Shown: positions 41,830 to 50,267 of the stretch, one piece after another
How positions within the stretch are numbered: position 1 is the first letter of the stretch
Layout: each line of letters begins with the position of its first letter
Origin: an uncultured Actinomycetes bacterium
GTDB lineage: Bacteria; Actinomycetota; Acidimicrobiia; Acidimicrobiales; Acidimicrobilacustridaceae
Reading direction: 5' to 3'
NCBI GenBank assembly: GCA_937927725.1
Contig: CALBSE010000008.1
Span: 141,085-205,084, forward strand
DNA length: 64,000 bases
Program-made: the position numbers and the translations under genes
Notes under the pieces: model-generated
What the model was told of the DNA's origin: nothing
Databases searched by the model: none
Seen by the model: the letters and a program-made list of their open reading frames with translations, nothing else

Positions 41830-43266
41830 TCAGAATTGGAAGTAAATGAATGGCGCGATCCCCTCGGGACCAAGCGCATCAACCATGACAAGTCCACCAG
41901 CTAGCGCAGCGATTTGCAGGGCAGGGGCCCAGGTTGCAAACCACACTTCGGCTTTCTGGGGGAAACGAGCGGGCACGAACTGTGATGCAATGCTCGCCAC
42001 GATGACGACCATCAACAGCAGGCTCACGCCGGCGGTAGAGCCATGCGAGGCAAAGAGTCGACCCAGCAAGGTGAATGCCTCGTCAACAGACGTGGCCCGG
42101 AAGAAGACCCAAGCAAGACAGACAACATTGAACACCAAGAACCATTGCATCGCCTTTACGAGCAGTGGCGGCAAACCAAGTTCGTGGCCTTTCCACTTTG
42201 CTCGAACAATTCGTTCGGCCACGAGATAGCTGCCGTGAATTGCTCCCCACACGACGAACGTCCAGTTCGCCCCGTGCCAAAGACCACCAATGATCATGAC
42301 GAGGAAGAGGTTCCTGTACATCATCGCTTTCGAGCCACGGTTTCCACCGAGCGGGATGTAGAGGTAATCACGCAGCCAACGCGACAAGGTCATATGCCAG
42401 CGGTTCCAAAAGTCCTGCAGCGTGAGAGCGATATAGGGCGAATCGAAGTTCTGCGGGAAACGAATGCCGAGGAGCAACGCAATACCAATCGCGATATCGG
42501 TGTAGCCACTGAAATCTGCATAGATCTGAATTGCGTAGGCATAAATCGCCATCAGGACCGCAAGCGGGCCGTAGGCATTCGGATTGGCGAAGACCGGATC
42601 AACAATCTGTGAAGCAAGGAAACTTGAGATCACGACCTTTTTAAACATTCCGCGGAAAATAAGCATGAATGCTTCTGCAGAACGTACGTATCGAGGATCG
42701 GGTTCCTCGTCGAGCTGTGGAGCGAACTCGCTTGCCCGCACGATCGGCCCGGCAACCAGATGGGCAAAAAACGACAGGTACACCGCGAAATCAAGCAGCG
42801 TGAGCGGCTTACGCCACTGACCGCGACCAATATCGATGACATAACTGATCGCCTGAAAGGTGAAAAACGAAATACCGATTGGGAGAACGATGTTCAGGAT
42901 TGGAGCATCAACGGAGATGCCAATCGATCGCATCTTGTCGGTGATTGTTGCAACGAAAAAATCGAAGTACTTGAAGTAGCCGAGAATGCCGAGGTTGACC
43001 ACGACAGCGATGCGAACGAGCCACCTGCTGGCGTTTGTCCGCTCGCCATCCGGTGTCAACGTTCGAAAGACCGCCAATCCCAGGAACCAGTTACTGCCAA
43101 TGCTCAAAAAGAGAAGCATCAAATAGTTCCAGTCCCACCAACCATAAAAGACGCAACTTGATGCGAGGATGAACCATCGCCAGGCGATCTTGTGGGGTCG
43201 AAGCAGCCAACTCCCGGTGAACACCACCAGGAAGAAGACCGCGAAATCGACGGTAGGGAAAAGCAT
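41830..43266 (-). CDS. MBOAT family O-acyltransferase (AlgI/PatA-like)
   Basis: This 478-residue multi-pass protein resembles AlgI, DltB and PatA. The N-terminus MLFPTVDFAVFFLVV is typical of the AlgI branch, FANPNAYGPLAVLMAIYAYA and DFSGYTDIAIGIALLLG follow, and GGLWHGANWTFVVWGAIHG (near residue 330) carries the catalytic His. It would pass acetyl groups across the membrane to a surface polymer, using the SGNH protein downstream. The target polymer is unknown. ATG 43266 is chosen; upstream in-frame sequence is not membrane-like. Confidence 0.92.
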   Translation of the reverse strand: MLFPTVDFAVFFLVVFTGSWLLRPHKIAWRWFILASSCVFYGWWDWNYLMLLFLSIGSNWFLGLAVFRTLTPDGERTNASRWLVRIAVVVNLGILGYFKYFDFFVATITDKMRSIGISVDAPILNIVLPIGISFFTFQAISYVIDIGRGQWRKPLTLLDFAVYLSFFAHLVAGPIVRASEFAPQLDEEPDPRYVRSAEAFMLIFRGMFKKVVISSFLASQIVDPVFANPNAYGPLAVLMAIYAYAIQIYADFSGYTDIAIGIALLLGIRFPQNFDSPYIALTLQDFWNRWHMTLSRWLRDYLYIPLGGNRGSKAMMYRNLFLVMIIGGLWHGANWTFVVWGAIHGSYLVAERIVRAKWKGHELGLPPLLVKAMQWFLVFNVVCLAWVFFRATSVDEAFTLLGRLFASHGSTAGVSLLLMVVIVASIASQFVPARFPQKAEVWFATWAPALQIAALAGGLVMVDALGPEGIAPFIYFQF

Positions 43267-43389
43267 GGACAGGTTTCCCGAGTGGCTGGAGGAAAGAACT
43301 GGGTAGGCGGCGTCCTCGACGAGAACGGCGGTACCGAAACTACCGCAGCCCCTCCGAATCTCCGGGGCATAGCCCCCGGCCGATACCGA

Positions 43390-43395
43390 TAGGGT
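43390..43395 (+). promoter_or_regulatory. -10 box (TAGGGT) of the gene at 43402
   Basis: TAGGGT ends six bases before the GTG start with no ribosome binding site, which supports both the GTG start and a leaderless transcript. Confidence 0.48.
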
Positions 43396-43401
43396 CGACC
43401 T

Positions 43402-44004
43402 GTGCTTGACCACGTATTTACCGATGCCATCGGCGCACTTCGAGACGCCTTCGAGGGAGCGATGCTCGAGCGACAGGCCTTCGAAGAGCGATTCAACATG
43501 GACATGCTCTTGGGCGATATGACCTGGGAAACCACCTATGGCCTCCCGGGCGAAGGCGTACCGCCAAGGGTGCAGGCCGACCTCACCCTCACCTGGCCCA
43601 CATGGGCCCAGACCGCCTATCGCTCCTGGTACATCGGAGAAACGCTCGACGAAGCTCCCCGCATCGATATCGAACTCGTCCTTCGGGTCCAGCGCCTGTC
43701 CTCGGCGCCCGACCCGGCGATGCTCGTCGCCGCCCTACCCGACCAAAGTCCCGCGATCGGAAACGACCGACTCGAACGGTCCGGACCAACGGTCGAGACC
43801 ATCTTCGCGAGCACCTTCGACCAACCTGAGTACGCAATCGAAGTGAGTTACGAAGGCAGCTACGAAGTCGACGAAGAGACCCTTGCCGATGGCACTCGAC
43901 TCGACGACAACGTTGGTGCAATGGGCGGGTGGATTTCAGCAATTCTCGTGAAGGTCGGAGACCTCCCGTGGGACTTTCTTCCGCCGCTCGACGAACCCGC
44001 GTAG
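43402..44004 (+). CDS. Unrecognised 200-residue acidic protein
   Basis: I do not recognise this protein. It is rich in Asp and Glu and has no signal peptide or membrane segment. It has a WPTWAQTAYRSWYIGE segment in the middle and a DLPWDFLPPL ending, and seems to be alternating strands (DIELVLRVQRL, YAIEVSYEGSYEVDEE), suggesting an all-beta cytoplasmic fold. The GTG start at 43402 is supported by a -10 box six bases upstream. It is divergent from the MBOAT gene (135 bases) and ends one base from the convergent dienoyl-CoA isomerase gene. Confidence 0.72.
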   Translation: MLDHVFTDAIGALRDAFEGAMLERQAFEERFNMDMLLGDMTWETTYGLPGEGVPPRVQADLTLTWPTWAQTAYRSWYIGETLDEAPRIDIELVLRVQRLSSAPDPAMLVAALPDQSPAIGNDRLERSGPTVETIFASTFDQPEYAIEVSYEGSYEVDEETLADGTRLDDNVGAMGGWISAILVKVGDLPWDFLPPLDEPA

Positions 44005-44005
44005 T

Positions 44006-44863
44006 TCAGAACGACTCGGGTACAGGAAGCAGATCGGGGAATTCCGGTTCGCGCCCTTCGGCCTTGGCCGTAAACGTTTCCAACATGTCAGAGGGCTGGA
44101 ACATCCCTGTTTGCCAGGTTGCAATGTGATTGAGACCGTCGGTCACGCTGTGATCGCGCGAGTACAACAACATTTCTTTCGTACCCCAGATTGCCAGCGG
44201 GCTCTTCGACGCAATCTCGTGGGCAATCTCGAGCACACCAGCAACGAGATCCTCGTGGGTCGGGAAAATCTCGTTGATGAGTCCCACCTCGAGCGCACGT
44301 TGAGCGGACATCCGACGACCGGTGTAGGCCAATTCACGAGCAATGCCATCTGGAATGATTTTCGGGAGTCGTTGGAGTGTCCCAACATCGGCCGTCATCC
44401 CAATGTTGATTTCCTGAATCACGAAAAACGCATCCGCCGTGGCGTAGCGCATATCGGCTGCGGTCACCATGTCAACCGCTCCACCAATACAACCGCCCTG
44501 AATCGCTGCCAGCACAGGCATACGAACACGTTCGAACGACGTAAAGCTCTCCTGAAGCATGAGTGCGGTTTGGCGAAGTCGAGCACGAGTGCGACCCATC
44601 TCGTCAGCGTCTCCAGGGGTTATGGCGCTGTCACCCGAACTGAAGACGCCGAGGTCCATCCCGGCGGAGAAATGACGTCCCGTTGACGAGACAACGATCG
44701 CCCGAACATCGCCGCGTGCATCGAGACCGCGCACGATTTGAGGGAGTTCCGTCCAGAACTCGCGAATCATTGAGTTGAGTTCCTCGGGCCGATTTAATCG
44801 AATGTGAGCGACTTTGTCGGTGACCTCAACATCGAAACACGAGGAACGCGATGGCGAATTCAT
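44006..44863 (-). CDS. Delta(3,5)-delta(2,4)-dienoyl-CoA isomerase-like (ECH1 type)
   Basis: This 285-residue crotonase-fold enzyme has HFSAGMDL and GGCIGGAVDM forming the oxyanion hole, and EINIGMTADVGTLQRLPK carries both acidic residues of mammalian ECH1 (Glu151 and Asp159, spaced eight apart as Glu196 and Asp204 in rat ECH1). ECH1 shifts double bonds in 3,5-dienoyl-CoA from odd-position unsaturated fatty acids. The ATG overlaps the PfkB kinase stop by four bases. It complements the dienoyl-CoA reductase-like gene at 34951. Confidence 0.88.
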   Translation of the reverse strand: MNSPSRSSCFDVEVTDKVAHIRLNRPEELNSMIREFWTELPQIVRGLDARGDVRAIVVSSTGRHFSAGMDLGVFSSGDSAITPGDADEMGRTRARLRQTALMLQESFTSFERVRMPVLAAIQGGCIGGAVDMVTAADMRYATADAFFVIQEINIGMTADVGTLQRLPKIIPDGIARELAYTGRRMSAQRALEVGLINEIFPTHEDLVAGVLEIAHEIASKSPLAIWGTKEMLLYSRDHSVTDGLNHIATWQTGMFQPSDMLETFTAKAEGREPEFPDLLPVPESF

Positions 44864-45876
44864 AACGCACCTTTCACGAGAGCAGAGAGGTTGACCTGCG
44901 GACGAGCGCCAAGATGAGAAATGGCTTCAGCGGCGACCACCGATGCGGTGCGAGCCGATGTGAGGAGATCGGCACCGCGAACCCACGCAGCGAGGAAACC
45001 TGCCGCGTAGAGGTCACCAGCCCCTGTCGTGTCGAGAAGTTCGGTAGGCACTGCGGGAACATCGACGCGCTCGCCGTCCGAAGAAATGATGACCGAGCCG
45101 GCATCGCCACGAGTGAGACAAGCAATTGCGCAGTGCCCCGCTACCCGACGAGCCGCCTCTTCGAAGTCATCGACCTCGTAGAGGGAGCAAATTTCACCTT
45201 CATTCGCAAAGAGAATGTCAACGTGATGTTCAATAATCTCAAGGAATTCGACTCGATGGCGATCGACGCAGAAGCCATCGGAAAGAGTGAACGCCACGCG
45301 AGTTCCTGCACCTGCCGCCCAGCCCATCACGTTGCGGAGTGCGCTCTTCGCCACGGGTTCATCCCACAGGTACCCCTCGAGATAGACAACGCGGGCTGTG
45401 GGCACGAGCGAAAGATCAATGTCGTCTGTCGTGAGTTGCCCTGCGACACCAAGTGACGTGTTCATTGTCCGTTGCGCATCAGGCGTGACACAGATCAGAC
45501 AGCGCGCCGTGCCCGCCACAGCATCGGCACCGGTCGCAGGAAACCCGTGAAACGCAACCCCCGCAGCGCGGATGTCATGGGCGAAGACCTCGCCCAACTC
45601 GTCATCGGCAACTTTGCCGATGAATGCCACGGAGATATCCAGCGAGGCCAATCCGGCAGCGGTATTCGCCGCTGAGCCACCTGAGATTTCGACAGCGGGC
45701 GGCATCGCCGAATAGATCGTTCGAGCGCGATCTGGGTCGGTCAATTGCATCGACCCCTTAACCATTCCGTGGGTCTCCAAGAAGGAATCATCGGTCTGAG
45801 CAAGTACGTCGACGATGGCATTGCCAACGCAGAGCACATCGAGGGATCGGTCTGAGGGAGGTAGGAGCGCAGTCAT
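44860..45876 (-). CDS. PfkB-family carbohydrate/adenosine kinase
   Basis: This 338-residue ribokinase-superfamily member has VLCVGNAIVDVLAQTDD at the N-terminus, ISGGSAANTAAGLASL for substrate binding, and LDTTGAGDLYAAGFLAAW (about residue 285) with the catalytic Asp. The layout resembles the adenosine kinase/ADK-like branch; the substrate could be adenosine, another nucleoside or a sugar. The ATG at 45876 has a TAGGGT box eight bases upstream; longer readings run antisense through pepN and are rejected. It is divergent from pepN with only 24 bases between start codons. Confidence 0.88.
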   Translation of the reverse strand: MTALLPPSDRSLDVLCVGNAIVDVLAQTDDSFLETHGMVKGSMQLTDPDRARTIYSAMPPAVEISGGSAANTAAGLASLDISVAFIGKVADDELGEVFAHDIRAAGVAFHGFPATGADAVAGTARCLICVTPDAQRTMNTSLGVAGQLTTDDIDLSLVPTARVVYLEGYLWDEPVAKSALRNVMGWAAGAGTRVAFTLSDGFCVDRHRVEFLEIIEHHVDILFANEGEICSLYEVDDFEEAARRVAGHCAIACLTRGDAGSVIISSDGERVDVPAVPTELLDTTGAGDLYAAGFLAAWVRGADLLTSARTASVVAAEAISHLGARPQVNLSALVKGAL

Positions 45877-45884
45877 CGCGTCCG

Positions 45885-45890
45885 ACCCTA
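45885..45890 (-). promoter_or_regulatory. -10 box (TAGGGT) of the PfkB kinase gene
   Basis: TAGGGT on the minus strand ends eight bases before the ATG. Its TA (45889-45890) is shared with the divergent pepN -10 box. Confidence 0.5.
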
Positions 45891-45894
45891 CGCT
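45889..45894 (+). promoter_or_regulatory. -10 box (TACGCT) of pepN
   Basis: TACGCT ends six bases before the GTG of pepN, with no ribosome binding site. It overlaps the divergent PfkB box by two bases. Confidence 0.5.
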
Positions 45895-45900
45895 GGCTCC

Positions 45901-48537
45901 GTGACCGATACTGAACTTCTCTCCCAAGACGGCGAACCCAACCCCTTTCGCCTCGACGGCCCCGTCCGCCCCGTCCGTTACGAGCTCACCCTCGAACCTG
46001 ATCTCAAGGGTGCCACCTTTGCGGGCGAGGTCCTGATTTCCGTTTTGGTCTCCTCCCCGACCGACACCATCGCCTGCAACGCCCTCGATCTCGACATCCT
46101 CGCCGCCGAACTCATCGAAGGAACCCGCGATACCGGAGCACCGGTTGCAGTGACCGGGGTTGCCCTCGACGCCGAGACCGAACGCGTCACCTTCACTCTT
46201 GAGCGTCCCGTTACGGCCGGAGAGGCTCACCTCCGCATCCGGTTCAATGGCGAACTGAACGACAAGCTTCGTGGCTTCTACCGATCCACCTTCACTGATA
46301 CCGATGGCGTTGAACAGATCATTGCCACAACCCAATTCGAAGCCACCGATGCACGCCGCGCCTTCCCCTGCTGGGACGAACCCGCCCATAAAGCATCGTT
46401 CGCAATTTCGCTGATTGTCGACGAGGATCTTTTCGCCGTTTCCAACGCGTCGGAACTTTCGCGAACGCCCGCTCCTGACCGCATCGGCAAAGATCTCGTT
46501 CGATTCGCCGAAACAATGGTGATGTCGACCTACCTCGTGGCATTCATCGTCGGCCCGCTCGAAGCCACGATCCCGATCGACGTCGACGGCACGCCAATGC
46601 GCGTCATCTATCCAAGAGGCAAAGGCCACCTCACCGACTTCGCTCTCGAGGTTGGCGCCTTCTGTCTCCGGCACTTCACGAACTATTACGGCATCGCCTA
46701 TCCAGGCGACAAACTTGATCTGGTCGCTGTACCCGACTTTGCATTTGGTGCGATGGAAAACCTCGGTTGCGTGACCTTCCGAGAGATTCTCTTACTCGTC
46801 GACCCGGCAACCACAACACAAGCTGAACTCCTCAACGTCACTGACGTCATCAACCACGAACTTGCCCATATGTGGTTTGGCGACCTCGTCACCATGAAGT
46901 GGTGGAACGGCATTTGGCTCAACGAAGCCTTCGCCACATTCATGGAAATGCACGCCACCGATGCGTTCCGCCCTCAGTGGGATCGCTGGACCACGTTTGG
47001 CCTCTCCCGTACCGCCGCGTTCGATACTGACTCACTTACGAGCACACGGCCGATCGAATACCCCGTCATCTCCCCCGCCGATGCCGAAGGGATGTTTGAC
47101 ATTCTCACGTACGAAAAAGGCGCTGCGGTCGTCCGCATGCTTGAGCAGTATCTCGGCGAAGACCAGTTCCGGTCGGGCATTCGCCAGTACCTCGCTGAGC
47201 ATTCATTTGGAACTACCGAAACCACCGACCTTTGGGATGCCATCGAATCCGCGACGGGTGAGCCCGTTCGTCGAATCATGGATTCGTGGATCTTCCAAGG
47301 CGGATTCCCCGTCATTTCTGTCGACATCGTCAACGATGGCCGAACGTTGCGATTGTCTCAGCACCGGTTTGGTTATGCCGGAGACCTGGGCGATGGAGAA
47401 TCACCGATTCCCTTGCATGACGATGCCGCACAATGGATTGTGCCGCTCATCTTTTCCCAGCGCAGCGCAACCGACGGCGTGATCACTTTCGAAAAGGTGC
47501 TTCTCGACCAACCATCAGTCGATATTGATCTGATCGAACCGGCCACATGGATCTACGTCAATACCGAAGGAACGGGCTTCTATCGAGCCCGCTACGCACC
47601 CGATCTCCGCGCCGCACTCGTCACCCATGCCCAGTCCGACCTTTCGCCAATTGAGCGATACGGGCTCGTTGATGACATTTGGGCATCGGTCCTGGCTGGT
47701 GATCTCGAAGCTCACGACTTCCTCGATGTCGCCGACGCATTCAGCGGTGAAACCGATCTCTCCGTCTGGCAGCGAATCATCGCTGGTCTCGGCGCCCTCG
47801 ATCGAATCCTCGAGGGTGATGCACGCGCAGCGCTTCACACGCGCGTGCGCGGCATCATCACACCCGCATACGAAACGCTTGGCCCGGAGCCGCGCGACGA
47901 AGATTCCGACCGTGATCGGTCACTCCGGGGGGTTCTGTTTGAAGCCCTCGGCGTCCTTGGCGGCAACATCGATATCCAGTCGCGAGCGCAGGTGCTTCTC
48001 GAGATTGACGTGCTTGATCCCGACCCCGCACTTGTAGCCGCATCGGTCACTATCGTCGCAGCGACGGGAACCAGTGCAGACTTCGATGAGTTCGTGCGGC
48101 GCATGAAAAACGCTCCTACCCCACAAGAGGAACTCCGCTATCTCGGCGCACTTGCCGACTTTCCTGACCCAGACCTCATCGCTCGCTTGGTGCGAATGAC
48201 GTTGACCGACGAGGTTCGCAGTCAAAACGCGCCACTCCTCCTCCGGCGGGCTCTTTCCAACAGAGATGCCGGCGAAATTGCTTGGTTCTTTGTGAGTTCC
48301 GAATGGGAGGCGATCACGACTCGACTGCCATCGAATTCGATCGCTCGATTCCTTGAGGGAATTCGCGCCTTGTCAAAGCCCGGAACAGCGGCGGAGGTCA
48401 TGGCCTTCTTCGAAACGCATGAGGTGCCTCAAGGCGACAAGATTCTCGCCCAACATCTCGAACGTCTCGAAGTCAATGTTGCGCTGCGCCAACGCGAGGC
48501 AGAACGGCTCGCACATAGGTTGCTTCACGGCCGCTGA
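45901..48537 (+). CDS. pepN: M1 family aminopeptidase
   Basis: This 878-residue zinc aminopeptidase removes N-terminal residues from peptides in the cytoplasm. The substrate-binding GAMEN motif is at 283-287 and the zinc site HELAH at 319-323 with Glu342 (HExxH, 18 residues, E), followed by the usual WLNEAFATFMEM. The C-terminal 350 residues are the ERAP1-C-like helical domain, as in mammalian puromycin-sensitive aminopeptidase and actinobacterial PepN. No signal peptide. GTG start supported by the -10 box. Confidence 0.95.
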   Translation: MTDTELLSQDGEPNPFRLDGPVRPVRYELTLEPDLKGATFAGEVLISVLVSSPTDTIACNALDLDILAAELIEGTRDTGAPVAVTGVALDAETERVTFTLERPVTAGEAHLRIRFNGELNDKLRGFYRSTFTDTDGVEQIIATTQFEATDARRAFPCWDEPAHKASFAISLIVDEDLFAVSNASELSRTPAPDRIGKDLVRFAETMVMSTYLVAFIVGPLEATIPIDVDGTPMRVIYPRGKGHLTDFALEVGAFCLRHFTNYYGIAYPGDKLDLVAVPDFAFGAMENLGCVTFREILLLVDPATTTQAELLNVTDVINHELAHMWFGDLVTMKWWNGIWLNEAFATFMEMHATDAFRPQWDRWTTFGLSRTAAFDTDSLTSTRPIEYPVISPADAEGMFDILTYEKGAAVVRMLEQYLGEDQFRSGIRQYLAEHSFGTTETTDLWDAIESATGEPVRRIMDSWIFQGGFPVISVDIVNDGRTLRLSQHRFGYAGDLGDGESPIPLHDDAAQWIVPLIFSQRSATDGVITFEKVLLDQPSVDIDLIEPATWIYVNTEGTGFYRARYAPDLRAALVTHAQSDLSPIERYGLVDDIWASVLAGDLEAHDFLDVADAFSGETDLSVWQRIIAGLGALDRILEGDARAALHTRVRGIITPAYETLGPEPRDEDSDRDRSLRGVLFEALGVLGGNIDIQSRAQVLLEIDVLDPDPALVAASVTIVAATGTSADFDEFVRRMKNAPTPQEELRYLGALADFPDPDLIARLVRMTLTDEVRSQNAPLLLRRALSNRDAGEIAWFFVSSEWEAITTRLPSNSIARFLEGIRALSKPGTAAEVMAFFETHEVPQGDKILAQHLERLEVNVALRQREAERLAHRLLHGR

Positions 48538-48563
48538 CAATCAACCGACGACATCTCCGCACA

Positions 48564-50225
48564 TCAGACACTTGCGTCAACAGCGCGCTCGCTTGAGAAG
48601 GCAGCATCACGCTCGGTATTACTCAACCCGTGATAGCGCCGTTCCCAGCGACCGGTAAAGCGTTGTGCCCCCCAGGCCAAGGCAATGACGAGCACAACAA
48701 CGCCCAGCCCGCGTAGATGCTGATAGCCATTCCCGAAGGTTCCCATAGAAACCACCGAAGTTGGCCAGACAAACCAACTCGCAGCGATGCACACAACTAG
48801 ATACGACGGCCGGTAGCGGCCGAGGCCACAGGCTGCGAGAAGCGCAAATCCCGTCACGAGATACCACGGCCAAATCACCGGGCCGAGCAGCACGTAAGCA
48901 ACGAGCATCACGCCCGTCGCCTTGATGAATCCGACGCGCGGACTGCGCATCAACATCACGAATGCAATAACTGCAGTCGCGAGAAGTCCAAGAGCGCGAA
49001 CCCCTGACGCAAGCAGCTGACCATCGACATGAAGTCCGATTCCATTGAGGATCTCAGCGATACTGAAGCCGATCTTCGTCGTCGGCGAATAGGTGTCGTT
49101 GACTTTTCCGGTGCTCTTTAGGGCCGTAATCCAGCCCGGCCCGAGACCGACGATGAAACACCCGACAACGATTGCTGCCGTCGACGAGGCAAAGACCGCA
49201 ACTGTCGATACCACGCGTTCTTTCCAGGTAGCGAGTGCGCCACGCCAGCACCAACCGAGGTACAGCAATCCGATTGCGGCAGGAAGCTTTACGGCCGTTG
49301 CTGCGGTTATCAGAGCGACCGCCAATTTCTTTCGATCTCTCTGCGCCGCAGCGAGACCAAGCGCAAGGAAGCCGAACATGAGCGCGTCATTATGGACACC
49401 ACCGATGATGTGCATGATCATGATCGGATTACCAATACCGATCGCAATCGCGACAGCAGCGGAAAGACCATTCCCGACTGCGATCATGCCGATGCCGATC
49501 GCCGCCATGATGACACCGAGCCAAACGATGACTCGATACACATTGATGGCTGCAACTTGATTGTGTCCTGCGATCTCGACCGCGGATCGGGCTGCGATCA
49601 CCGCAACCGGTCCGTAGGGAGCGGGGGCTGAACGCCACGTGGGGTCAGCGCCGGATAAGAAATCATTTCGGCCAAGTTCAACCGGCCCGACCGAGCTGGG
49701 ATCAATGCCGCGGCTCGACATTTCACCCTGCGCGACATAGCTGTAGACATCGTTGGAGAGAAGGGGCGGCCCGAGCGAGACAGGTATCGCCCACAACGCG
49801 ATGACAGCGCCGACGACAATGACCGCGCGTCGTGGATCAGCAATACGACCAGCGCGGTGTACAAGCCCAAGCCAACCAACCGCAAGCAGGATCAACCCGA
49901 GCAAGAACCACATCGTTGATTGCGTGCTAGTGCCGGGATGGGCGATACCCGGAATCGACAATCGCCATGTTGGAACGGCCAATCGCCATTGAGGCGCAGA
50001 TGCCGCGATAACTGTTGCTCCGACCATTCCGCTTAGTGCGCTAAGAACGGTTTGCCACCACCGCGATCCCGCAGTCGCAGTTGGTTGCCAATGAGATTCG
50101 TCCTGCTCCTGACGCAAGGCTTCATCGGATGGCCCGATGAGAATGGCCCGGCCCCGCTCAATGAGGCGGCGTAATTCTGGAGAGGTCGTGACCGCAGTAC
50201 GGGCACATTCCAAAGTCGAGGGCAC
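48564..50225 (-). CDS. mptB: Polyprenol-phosphomannose-dependent alpha-1,6-mannosyltransferase, MptB-like
   Basis: This 553-residue GT-C glycosyltransferase has about eleven to thirteen membrane helices and the first outer loop motif LLSNDVYSYVAQGEMSSRG followed by DPTWRSAPAPYGP, diagnostic for the MptA/MptB family that builds the alpha-1,6-mannan core of lipomannan in actinobacteria. The N-terminal 60 residues are cytoplasmic. The GTG at 50225 has a TAGCCT box six bases upstream. The presence of an MptB fits an actinobacterial envelope with mannolipids. It is convergent with pepN. Confidence 0.87.
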   Translation of the reverse strand: MPSTLECARTAVTTSPELRRLIERGRAILIGPSDEALRQEQDESHWQPTATAGSRWWQTVLSALSGMVGATVIAASAPQWRLAVPTWRLSIPGIAHPGTSTQSTMWFLLGLILLAVGWLGLVHRAGRIADPRRAVIVVGAVIALWAIPVSLGPPLLSNDVYSYVAQGEMSSRGIDPSSVGPVELGRNDFLSGADPTWRSAPAPYGPVAVIAARSAVEIAGHNQVAAINVYRVIVWLGVIMAAIGIGMIAVGNGLSAAVAIAIGIGNPIMIMHIIGGVHNDALMFGFLALGLAAAQRDRKKLAVALITAATAVKLPAAIGLLYLGWCWRGALATWKERVVSTVAVFASSTAAIVVGCFIVGLGPGWITALKSTGKVNDTYSPTTKIGFSIAEILNGIGLHVDGQLLASGVRALGLLATAVIAFVMLMRSPRVGFIKATGVMLVAYVLLGPVIWPWYLVTGFALLAACGLGRYRPSYLVVCIAASWFVWPTSVVSMGTFGNGYQHLRGLGVVVLVIALAWGAQRFTGRWERRYHGLSNTERDAAFSSERAVDASV

Positions 50226-50231
50226 GCGACG

Positions 50232-50237
50232 AGGCTA
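50232..50237 (-). promoter_or_regulatory. -10 box (TAGCCT) of the MptB gene
   Basis: TAGCCT on the minus strand ends six bases before the GTG start; no ribosome binding site. It confirms GTG 50225 as the start. Confidence 0.5.
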
Positions 50238-50267
50238 GTAGCGGGTGGACTGCAGAAGGGTCTACCC

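Noticed and set aside
45877..46674. A 266-codon extension of the PfkB kinase gene antisense to pepN
   Set aside because: It lacks family similarity, is the complement of conserved pepN codons, and a promoter and start fit 45876.
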